From NCBI GenBank assembly GCA_047621945.1, contig JBLHMK010000041.1:1-18211 (forward strand): DNA of 18,211 nt, read 5' to 3'. This DNA comes from JAFMKE01 sp047621945 (GTDB lineage: Bacteria > Bacteroidota > Bacteroidia > Chitinophagales > UBA8649). Shown one piece after another: positions 8,501 to 14,544 of this stretch (position 1 is its first letter; each line of letters begins with the position of its first letter). The position numbers were made by a program, and so were the translations under genes. A model generated the notes under the pieces. It made no database searches, was not told the origin of the DNA, and was given only the letters and a program-made list of their open reading frames with translations.

Positions 8501-8687
8501 GCAATCTAAATACATTAAGTATTCTGGAATGGCATTTCAGATGTTAGCCACCATTCTTTTGGGATTGGGTATTGGCTATGGATTAGATACTTACTTTGGA
8601 ACGGAGAAGGTATTTACCGCAATTTTTACTTTACTTTTTGTGATAGCTAGTATGTATTTAACACTCAAAGATTTTATTCAAAAGTGA
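8466..8687 (+). CDS. AtpZ/AtpI family small membrane protein
   Basis: The 73 aa comprise a basic N-terminus (Pro/Lys/Ser-rich, 1-18), a first helix with Gly-rich packing (~21-41, AFQMLATILLGLGIGYGLD) and a second helix (~47-67), ending near TLKDFIQK. This is the two-helix pattern of the AtpZ/AtpI family, which is associated with F1Fo ATP synthase assembly or with Mg/Ca transport at the head of atp operons. There are two ATGs in a row (8466 and 8469), and either could be the start. It overlaps the bactofilin end by 35 bases and shares GTGA with the next gene, so translational coupling is likely. In this window no atpB follows; the run ends after one more membrane protein. The family call rests on length, helix pattern and the FQMLATI...GxGYGLD block. 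Confidence 0.82.
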   Translation: MMKPPSKNKPSKQSKYIKYSGMAFQMLATILLGLGIGYGLDTYFGTEKVFTAIFTLLFVIASMYLTLKDFIQK

Positions 8688-9076
8688 TTAAATCTAATAA
8701 TCTAATTTACGCTGTCTCTGCTGGCTTGTTTTTCTTTTTAAGCCTCCCATTATTCATTCTAGGTCATACTGAGCAATCACTAATTGTTTTTTCATTAGTC
8801 AGTCTATACCTTTTTATTACCTTTCAATTGGATGTGTTAATCCGAATAGCTAAGTCTTTAAAATGGACAAAAACTGCCGTCATATTGGTAGGTTTTTTTG
8901 GAATAAAGAATGTCTTCTTCGCATTTTATTTTGTCTTCTTATTTCTAGCAAAGATGATAACCTCAGAGTGGAGTATTTTACTTTTACCGGGGATATACTT
9001 TATCTATAGTTTCTTAATTGGAAAGAAACTGCTGACATTAAATGAAAAAGATTTTGAAAGTGTTACTTCCGAATAG
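8684..9076 (+). CDS. Uncharacterised four-helix membrane protein
   Basis: The 130 aa are almost entirely membrane-embedded, with four hydrophobic segments at about 7-27, 30-50, 62-85 and 92-112 and a short polar tail. I recognise no catalytic motif. Flavobacteria often carry a small DUF6168-like membrane protein between AtpZ/AtpI and AtpB of the ATP synthase operon, and the position here right after an AtpZ homologue fits that. The assignment is by context, not by clear residues. The start is GTG at 8684, overlapping the upstream stop as GTGA. The 3' end overlaps the convergent accC gene by 14 bases, with no terminator hairpin visible. A role next to the Fo sector, as an assembly factor or a UncI/AtpR-like partner, is only a guess. 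Confidence 0.8.
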   Translation: MIKSNNLIYAVSAGLFFFLSLPLFILGHTEQSLIVFSLVSLYLFITFQLDVLIRIAKSLKWTKTAVILVGFFGIKNVFFAFYFVFLFLAKMITSEWSILLLPGIYFIYSFLIGKKLLTLNEKDFESVTSE

Positions 9077-10415
9077 TGCTGTAATCGAATCGGTCCATTA
9101 ATCCGGTATCGTAACTACCCGCTCGGAATTCATCATTCTTTAGTAATGCAAGGTGCAAGGGGATTGTAGTTTCAATTCCTTCTACTACAAACTCCTCTAG
9201 AGCTCTTTCCATTCTAGCAATTACTTCTTCTCTACTCTTTCCTTTGCAAATCACTTTGGCAATCATGGAGTCATAATAAGGGGGCACCATATAACCGGCG
9301 TAAGCGTGAGTATCTACTCTAACTCCAAAGCCTTTTGGTGTATGAAAAGCTGTAATTCTACCAGGATTGGGAGCAAAATTCTTTAGAACATTTTCTGCAT
9401 TTATTCTGCATTCCATTGCAAAAATTCCAGCTGGCAAATAACTGTTACCAATAATCTTTTCTCCAGCTGCAATTTTAATCTGCTCTGCAATTAAATCATA
9501 TTGCATAACTTCTTCGGTAACTGGATGCTCTACTTGGATACGTGTGTTCATTTCCATGAAGTAGAAATTCCTGAATTTATCTACTAGAAATTCGATGGTT
9601 CCCATGCCTTCATACTTAATAGCTTTGGCCGCTTTTACGGCAGCTTCACCCATTTTTTTACGTAGTTTATCATCTACAAATGGAGAAGGACACTCCTCCA
9701 GAAGTTTTTGATGTCGACGTTGAACGGAGCAATCTCGTTCTGATAGATGACAAGCGTTTCCTCTTCTATCCCCGGCTACTTGTATTTCAATATGTCTAGG
9801 TTCAACTAGAAATTTCTCCATGTACATGCCATCGTTTCCGAAAGCAGCAGCAGATTCTTGTCTTGCAGAGTCCCATGCGGCCTCCATTTCTTCTTCCTTA
9901 GTAACGATTCTCATCCCTTTACCACCACCGCCGGCAGTTGCTTTTATGATTACAGGATAGCCTATTTTTTCCGCAATTTTTTTGGCATTATTCACGCTAC
10001 TTAACAAACCATCTGAGCCAGGAATACAAGGTACTCCAGCAGCGATCATGGTTTCTTTAGCGGTGACTTTATCACCCATTTTATTAATCATTTCAGCGGT
10101 TGGACCTATAAATTTAATGCCTGTTTCTTCACAAATTTTTGCGAATGTGGCATTCTCAGCTAAGAATCCATACCCTGGGTGAATAGCATCTGCATTTGTA
10201 ATTTCTGCAGCTGCCATTATATTAGCAACCTTCAAATAAGAATCTATGCTTTTGGGTCCACCAATACAAACTGCTTCGTCTGCAAAACGAACATGTAAAC
10301 TGTCCTTATCTGCGGTTGAATAAACAGCAACAGTTTTGATACCCATTTCTCTACAGGTTCTGATTACTCTAAGGGCTATTTCCCCTCTATTGGCTATGAG
10401 AATTTTCTTGAACAT
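9063..10415 (-). CDS. accC: Acetyl-CoA carboxylase biotin carboxylase subunit (AccC)
   Basis: ATP-dependent carboxylation of the biotin carried by BCCP, the first half-reaction of acetyl-CoA carboxylase, which makes malonyl-CoA for fatty-acid synthesis in the cytoplasm. At 450 aa it is the normal length of a free-standing biotin carboxylase rather than a fused propionyl/acyl-CoA carboxylase. An ATP-grasp fold is evident. The N-terminal block is KILIANRGEIALRVIR. The Gly loop GGGGKGM lies at 162-168. ATP/Mg ligands K116, K158, H208, E275 and E288 are present, and MNTRIQVEHPVTEEV carries N290 and R292. Its BCCP partner accB lies just upstream, 87 bases away, with no promoter I can see in the gap. 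The carboxyltransferase genes accA and accD are not in the window. It is the last gene of the minus-strand run. Confidence 0.96.
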   Translation of the reverse strand: MFKKILIANRGEIALRVIRTCREMGIKTVAVYSTADKDSLHVRFADEAVCIGGPKSIDSYLKVANIMAAAEITNADAIHPGYGFLAENATFAKICEETGIKFIGPTAEMINKMGDKVTAKETMIAAGVPCIPGSDGLLSSVNNAKKIAEKIGYPVIIKATAGGGGKGMRIVTKEEEMEAAWDSARQESAAAFGNDGMYMEKFLVEPRHIEIQVAGDRRGNACHLSERDCSVQRRHQKLLEECPSPFVDDKLRKKMGEAAVKAAKAIKYEGMGTIEFLVDKFRNFYFMEMNTRIQVEHPVTEEVMQYDLIAEQIKIAAGEKIIGNSYLPAGIFAMECRINAENVLKNFAPNPGRITAFHTPKGFGVRVDTHAYAGYMVPPYYDSMIAKVICKGKSREEVIARMERALEEFVVEGIETTIPLHLALLKNDEFRAGSYDTGLMDRFDYSTIRK

Positions 10416-10502
10416 TTCTTTTGATTTTGTGGTTAGAATCGACTTGCATAAGGTGTCATGAGCTAGTTGCTCGGAACACTTTTAACAAGAAATGCTTTTT
10501 GC

Positions 10503-11009
10503 TTAAGCTGGATCTATCAAGAATAATGGTTGATCGTATTCAACAGGTGTTTGATCGTCTACCAAAATCTTAACTACTGTTCCAGAAACTTCAGATTCAA
10601 TTTCGTTGAATAATTTCATGGCTTCAATAATGGCAACTACATCACCTTTATTGATTTTGTCTCCAACCTTAATGAAAAACTCTTTGTCTGGTGAAGGCTT
10701 TCTATAGAAGGTACCTACCATTGGAGATTTAAATACGGTGTATTGACTATCTGCTTCAGACTTTGATTCCGCAGCTTGTGAATCATCACCTGTCGGTGAA
10801 GATGCAGTGCTTGCTGCTGGAGAGGAAGCTACAGGTGCTGCTTGCACGCCAGAAGCGTTTGGCATAACTGAAACTACTTGTTGTGTTTTTCCTTTGAAGA
10901 AATCTTTAGAACGTATGGTGACAGAAAAATCACCTGAGCTCATTTTAAATTCAGCTAAGTCTGTTTTATCTACTAGCTTGATTAATTCGTGTATTTCTTT
11001 ATTATTCAT
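10503..11009 (-). CDS. accB: Biotin carboxyl carrier protein of acetyl-CoA carboxylase (AccB)
   Basis: Carries biotin between the carboxylase and carboxyltransferase sites of acetyl-CoA carboxylase. The 168 aa comprise an N-terminal helical region (1-35, IHELIKLVDKTDLAEF), a flexible Ala/Ser/Pro-rich linker (~50-88) and a C-terminal biotinyl domain (~90-167). The biotin-accepting lysine is K132 in IIEAMKLFNEIE. The SPMVGTFYRKPSPD segment holds the BCCP 'thumb' region typical of the acetyl-CoA enzyme. The TAA stop is at 10503-10505 and the ATG at 11009. It starts 20 bases after the efp stop, so the two are probably co-transcribed. No anomaly seen. Confidence 0.96.
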   Translation of the reverse strand: MNNKEIHELIKLVDKTDLAEFKMSSGDFSVTIRSKDFFKGKTQQVVSVMPNASGVQAAPVASSPAASTASSPTGDDSQAAESKSEADSQYTVFKSPMVGTFYRKPSPDKEFFIKVGDKINKGDVVAIIEAMKLFNEIESEVSGTVVKILVDDQTPVEYDQPLFLIDPA

Positions 11010-11029
11010 AGTAGTTTATTTGGATTAAT

Positions 11030-11593
11030 TTATTTAGCTCGCTCCATATAGGCTCTAGAACTAGTGTCGATTTTAACCTTATCTCCTTCATTTATGAAGA
11101 GAGGAACATTGATTTCAGCACCTGTTTCTAAGGTTGCTGGTTTCATCGTGTTAGTGGCCGTGTCACCTTTAACACCAGGCTCACTATAGGTTACCGTTAA
11201 TATAACCCATTTAGGTAGTTCACAAGTTAAAATTTCTTCGGTACTGGCATTAAACAAAGCTTCAACTTTCATTCCGTCAAGAAGGAAATCGTTATGCTCA
11301 ATCAACTCTTCAGGAATACTAACTTGTTCAAAATTTTCGCTATTCATAAAATGAAAACCCATATCATCCTTATAAAGGTATTGGAATTTTCTTCTTTCAA
11401 TTCGTACTTCTTCAATTTTATGACCAGAAGGCCAGGTGTTGTCAATAACCCTTCCAGAGGTTAAACTCTTTAATTTAGTCCTAACAAATGCTGGACCCTT
11501 ACCAGGTTTAACATGCTGAAAATCTACTACTTGGTATATGTCATGATTAAAATTAATACATAATCCATTTCGAATATCTGAAGTTGATGCCAT
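11030..11593 (-). CDS. efp: Translation elongation factor P (EF-P)
   Basis: Binds the ribosome between the P and E sites and relieves stalling at consecutive prolines. At 187 aa it is normal for bacterial EF-P: an N-terminal KOW-like domain (~1-63) followed by two OB-fold domains. The tip loop that reaches the peptidyl-tRNA reads VKPGKGPAFVR, with K32 as the residue equivalent to the modified lysine of E. coli EF-P. The C-terminal signature INEGDKVKIDTSSRAYMER is intact. Whether K32 is modified cannot be told here; no epmA/epmB or ymfI-type gene is in the window. It lies between fabH and accB. The 110-base gap to fabH is the longest gap in this gene run and may hold its own promoter, although I see only a weak -7-like TACTTTTA on the minus strand. 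Confidence 0.97.
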   Translation of the reverse strand: MASTSDIRNGLCINFNHDIYQVVDFQHVKPGKGPAFVRTKLKSLTSGRVIDNTWPSGHKIEEVRIERRKFQYLYKDDMGFHFMNSENFEQVSIPEELIEHNDFLLDGMKVEALFNASTEEILTCELPKWVILTVTYSEPGVKGDTATNTMKPATLETGAEINVPLFINEGDKVKIDTSSRAYMERAK

Positions 11594-11703
11594 AAAATAT
11601 AAATAGTTTAGGCTTGTAAAAGTAAGGTATTTTTTGGAAAAGGCTTTTGATTCAGCTGTAAAATAAGTCTAAAGATTTTAAGCTAAATAGAGGCTTATTC
11701 TGC

Positions 11704-12696
11704 TTAGTAGGCCCAGACTAAGTATGCGGCACCCCACGTAAAACCACCACCGAATGTAGTTAAGATGAGTTTATCCCCTTTCTTTAGCTTGTCTTCCCAT
11801 TCTGCTAAACAAATTGGAAGTGTTCCGGCTGTGGTATTTCCGTATTTTTGAATGTTTAGCATTACTTTTTCTGGAGCTAAATCAATGCGCTTGCGCGTCG
11901 CTTCTATAATACGTAGGTTAGCTTGATGGGGTACGAGCCAATCGACATCATCTGCTGATAAATTATTTTTGGCTAATATTTTTTCACATACACCGGACAT
12001 TTCAGAAACTGCAAATTTGAAAACATGCTTGCCTTCTTGGTAAACATAGTGCATGCCTTTCTCAATGGTTGCTTTACTCGTTGGGTTTAAGGATCCACCT
12101 GCTTTTTGATGTAAGTATTTTGAGCCTGAACCATCTGTTTTAAGGATGCTATCTTGGATGCCAATATCCATTTGCGTCGTAGGTTCGAGTAGAACAGCTC
12201 CAGCTCCATCGCCGAATATGATACAAGTATTCCTGTCGGAATAATCGATAATTGAACTCATAGTATCCGCGCCAACTATAATAACTTTTTTATAATCGCC
12301 ACTTTCTATAAATCGTCTTCCCGTTTCAAGGGCAAAAAGAAAACCAGAACAAGCTGCTCCTAAATCATAGCTAAATGCATTAGTTAATCCACTCTTGTCA
12401 CATATTAAGTTGGCGGTGGCAGGAAATGGCATATCGGGAGTAACCGTAGCGCAAATCAATAATTCGATTTCACTGCCATCAATCCCTCGTTTTGAAAGCA
12501 ACTGCTTAACAGCTTCCGCTCCCATATCAGAGGTGGCAAGATCTTTTTCTTTGAGAATTCTTCGCTCGTTAATACCTGTGCGACTAACTATCCATTCATC
12601 GGAAGTGTCGACCATGGTTTCAAGCATGGCATTGGTGAGTTTATGTGGAGGCACATAAGCGGCAACGCTGGTAATGCTAGCTCTAAAGGCTGACAT
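11704..12696 (-). CDS. fabH: Beta-ketoacyl-ACP synthase III (FabH)
   Basis: Starts fatty-acid chains by condensing an acyl-CoA primer with malonyl-ACP, releasing CO2. At 330 aa it has the full thiolase fold. The catalytic triad is visible: C116 (GAACSGFLF), H257 (VPHQANLRI) and N287 (KYGNTTAGT). The C-terminal FGGGFTWGA motif is present. In Bacteroidota such enzymes often take branched primers, but the sequence alone does not settle primer choice. The ATG at 12696 is 8 bases from the rpmF stop, so it is co-transcribed with yceD and rpmF. The usual plsX between rpmF and fabH is absent. BCCP and biotin carboxylase genes follow after efp, placing malonyl-CoA supply and chain initiation in one gene run. 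Confidence 0.95.
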   Translation of the reverse strand: MSAFRASITSVAAYVPPHKLTNAMLETMVDTSDEWIVSRTGINERRILKEKDLATSDMGAEAVKQLLSKRGIDGSEIELLICATVTPDMPFPATANLICDKSGLTNAFSYDLGAACSGFLFALETGRRFIESGDYKKVIIVGADTMSSIIDYSDRNTCIIFGDGAGAVLLEPTTQMDIGIQDSILKTDGSGSKYLHQKAGGSLNPTSKATIEKGMHYVYQEGKHVFKFAVSEMSGVCEKILAKNNLSADDVDWLVPHQANLRIIEATRKRIDLAPEKVMLNIQKYGNTTAGTLPICLAEWEDKLKKGDKLILTTFGGGFTWGAAYLVWAY

Positions 12697-12704
12697 TTAG
12701 TGGA

Positions 12705-12884
12705 TTAAGCTTCTGTTAATTGCTTACCTCTGTAGTGTAATACACCATCTACGAAGTAAGCTCTGTGACGCACGTGTGCTTCACCAGACGCGCTACAAAT
12801 AGAAATTGTAGGTGCAGTAGCTTTGTAATGCGTTCTTCTTTTATCTCTTCTTTGCTTAGATATCTTACGCTTAGGATGTGCCAT
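12705..12884 (-). CDS. rpmF: 50S ribosomal protein L32, zinc-ribbon-less type
   Basis: Short gene of 59 codons plus TAA, read directly from the sequence. The product begins MAHPKRKISKQRRDKRRTHY, the strongly conserved basic N-terminus of bacterial L32, and ends near YRGKQLTEA. In zinc-binding L32 two Cys pairs follow this N-terminus. Here only one cysteine (C30, in SICSASGEAH) remains, and the second pair is replaced by an RHRAYFVDG segment. This matches the cysteine-poor L32 typical of flavobacteria as I know it. It starts 6 bases after the yceD stop and ends 8 bases before fabH: the widespread yceD-rpmF-fab gene order. The ATG at 12884 is the only reasonable start. Confidence 0.96.
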   Translation of the reverse strand: MAHPKRKISKQRRDKRRTHYKATAPTISICSASGEAHVRHRAYFVDGVLHYRGKQLTEA

Positions 12885-12890
12885 TTTGCT

Positions 12891-13421
12891 TTATTTTTTA
12901 ATTTTTAATTTTTCAAGAGCTGCCCATCTTGGATCAGCACTTGGTTTGTCTTCTTTTTGTAGCTTTTTAATGATTTCTTTATTGCAAGCCGAATTCCCTT
13001 CGTCATTTTCAGGGTGCGCGCAACGTAAAGGAATACTTAAAATAATAAATTCATAAATTAAGTTCGATACGTCAATAAAATCATCACTTTTAGAGATATA
13101 AACAACATCTTCGTCTATCTGCTCTACATTGTCCGTTTCACCAAATTTAACTGCTACCTCATAATCACCAAAAACATCTTGGTTGAAAGGTTCAGTGCAT
13201 CTGTCACACGGAATTTCTACTGTCCCATCTATATAAAATGTCAACAAAAAGAAATTTTCCCTTTTGTCAAAATCAACTTTCACTTCAATCGAACACTTAT
13301 CAAGGTCGCTTTCAGGGAAATTTTGAAAGAATCCGTCGCCAATCAGGTATTCAAACTGATAGAGCTGCTTCTTCATTCCTACAAAAGGAATTTTGAACTC
13401 TTGTAAAAATTTATTTTCCAT
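12891..13421 (-). CDS. yceD: YceD / DUF177 family protein
   Basis: Member of the family encoded just upstream of rpmF in most bacteria, and linked to 23S rRNA/ribosome biogenesis in some of them. The exact biochemical role is not established. The 176 aa show the family's CxxC core (C72 and C75 in IPCDRCTEPF), an acidic middle region, a second cysteine pair (C134, C146) in a hydrophobic-to-charged stretch, and the characteristic tail DPRWAALEKLK. The four cysteines could bind a metal (inference). The ATG at 13421 lies about a dozen bases after the predicted transcription start of a good promoter. Six bases separate its stop from rpmF. It heads the run yceD-rpmF-fabH-efp-accB-accC. Confidence 0.9.
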   Translation of the reverse strand: MENKFLQEFKIPFVGMKKQLYQFEYLIGDGFFQNFPESDLDKCSIEVKVDFDKRENFFLLTFYIDGTVEIPCDRCTEPFNQDVFGDYEVAVKFGETDNVEQIDEDVVYISKSDDFIDVSNLIYEFIILSIPLRCAHPENDEGNSACNKEIIKKLQKEDKPSADPRWAALEKLKIKK

Positions 13422-13438
13422 TTTTTAAAATAGGAGTG

Positions 13439-13466
13439 CAAAGATAAGTATAAATATTGAAAACAA
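13439..13466 (-). promoter_or_regulatory. Bacteroidota-type promoter for the yceD-rpmF-fabH run
   Basis: On the minus strand a TTG (13466-13464) is followed by 17 bases and then TATCTTTG (13446-13439), a full match to the -7 consensus TAnnTTTG. Transcription would begin about a dozen bases before the yceD ATG at 13421. Spacing and match are the best of any promoter-like site I found in the window. Confidence 0.6.
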
Positions 13467-13611
13467 TGCCACCTATTCCTAATTTTATAGGATTTGATTA
13501 TAGCTGTTGTATTGCGTAAGTTTACACTTCAGCTAAGTTTTTATTTGGTTAATTTACTTTAAAATTACACAACTAAAGTCAAAGCTATGTACTAGGTATT
13601 AAACTAAGATT

Positions 13612-13619
13612 TACTTTTG
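13612..13619 (+). promoter_or_regulatory. Possible -7 box for the OmpA-family lipoprotein gene
   Basis: TACTTTTG matches TAnnTTTG and ends 14 bases before the ATG at 13634. That would leave a very short leader. No TTG lies about 20 bases upstream, so the site is only suggestive. Confidence 0.3.
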
Positions 13620-13633
13620 ATAAAATTTTAATA

Positions 13634-14473
13634 ATGAAAAACTATAATTGGATTTTTGGACTTGCAGTATTAATGCTACTGGGTTCATGTGTTTCAAAGA
13701 AAAAATTTGCAGAATTGCAAACTATGAATGATGATTGTGAAGAGCAATTAATGTTAAAGGATAGAGCTTATGGTGAGCTGGCTGTAAAAGCTGATGGTTT
13801 AAAAGACAATATTGCTTTAGCTCAAAAGCAGAACGATGCTTTACAGAAATCTTTAGAAGCTTGTTTAGCGAATTCTTCTCAAGGGTCAACTAATATTACG
13901 AAGTTGTTGGATGAAATAGATAAATCAAATACTTACATTAAGCAATTAGTTGCTAGCAAGTTTAAGAATGATTCATTAAATCTTCATATCTCCAATTCAT
14001 TGAAGAAATCATTGGATAACATTAATGATAGTGATGTGGATGTAAAAGTATTGAAGGGCGTTGTTTTTATCTCTTTAGCCGATGGAATGCTTTATAAGTC
14101 GGGAAGCTATGAAGTTCTGCCTACAGCGGAAACGGTTTTAGCTAAGGTCGCTAAGATTATTAATAATTATGATGACTATGACGTTCTCGTTGAAGGTCAT
14201 ACGGATAATGTGCCTTATAATGGTTCAGGTGTTGTAAAAGATAATTGGGATTTGAGTGCCATGCGAGCAACTGCTGTAGTGCGAATTCTCCAAGATAAAT
14301 TTAATGTAGCTCCGGGGCGTATGACAGCAGGTGGACGATCAGAATTTAATCCTAAGGTAAGTAATGATAATGCGGAAGGTCAATCAACGAACAGAAGAAC
14401 TGTTATAGTTGTAATGCCTAAACTGGATCAATTCTTAAATTTAATGAATCAAGCTCCTATTGGGAATAAGTAA
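13634..14473 (+). CDS. OmpA-family peptidoglycan-binding lipoprotein
   Basis: The 279 aa begin with a lipoprotein signal peptide ending at LGSC (C19), followed by VSKKKF. A predicted coiled-coil region comes next (~22-130), rich in Leu/Lys/Asp heptad-like spacing. The C-terminal OmpA/MotB-like domain spans ~140-262. In that domain D191 (EGHTDNVPY) and R254/R255 (STNRRTVIV) are the residues that normally grip the diaminopimelate of peptidoglycan. The protein should tether an outer-membrane lipid anchor to the cell wall. It has no beta-barrel, so it is a Pal- or YiaD-like lipoprotein rather than true OmpA. The ATG at 13634 gives the signal peptide directly. It is a single-gene unit, divergent from yceD and closed by a strong terminator. 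Confidence 0.9.
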   Translation: MKNYNWIFGLAVLMLLGSCVSKKKFAELQTMNDDCEEQLMLKDRAYGELAVKADGLKDNIALAQKQNDALQKSLEACLANSSQGSTNITKLLDEIDKSNTYIKQLVASKFKNDSLNLHISNSLKKSLDNINDSDVDVKVLKGVVFISLADGMLYKSGSYEVLPTAETVLAKVAKIINNYDDYDVLVEGHTDNVPYNGSGVVKDNWDLSAMRATAVVRILQDKFNVAPGRMTAGGRSEFNPKVSNDNAEGQSTNRRTVIVVMPKLDQFLNLMNQAPIGNK

Positions 14474-14491
14474 TTATCCTCAATAGGGAAT

Positions 14492-14527
14492 AAAAAAAGG
14501 CGGCTCCATTTGGGGCCGCCTTTTTTT
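14492..14527. terminator. Strong bidirectional intrinsic terminator between the OmpA-family gene and htpG
   Basis: A GC-rich stem (GGCGGCTCC at 14499-14507, GGGGCCGCC at 14512-14520, one T-G pair) closes an ATTT loop. It is flanked by seven A on the left (14492-14498) and seven T on the right (14521-14527). It therefore reads as hairpin plus U-run on both strands and can end both converging transcripts. It is markedly GC-rich for this window. Confidence 0.93.
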
Positions 14528-14544
14528 ATCTATCAATTAAAAGC

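Noticed and set aside
11594..11703. Promoter or terminator in the 110-base fabH-efp gap
   Set aside because: Only a 5-base TAAGC/GCTTA hairpin and a partial -7 match (TACTTTTA) are present; neither is strong enough to list.
14456..14487. Second inverted repeat CCTATTG / CAATAGG just before the main terminator
   Set aside because: Seven-base arms with an 18-base loop partly inside the gene end; no U-run, and the strong hairpin at 14499-14520 already explains termination.
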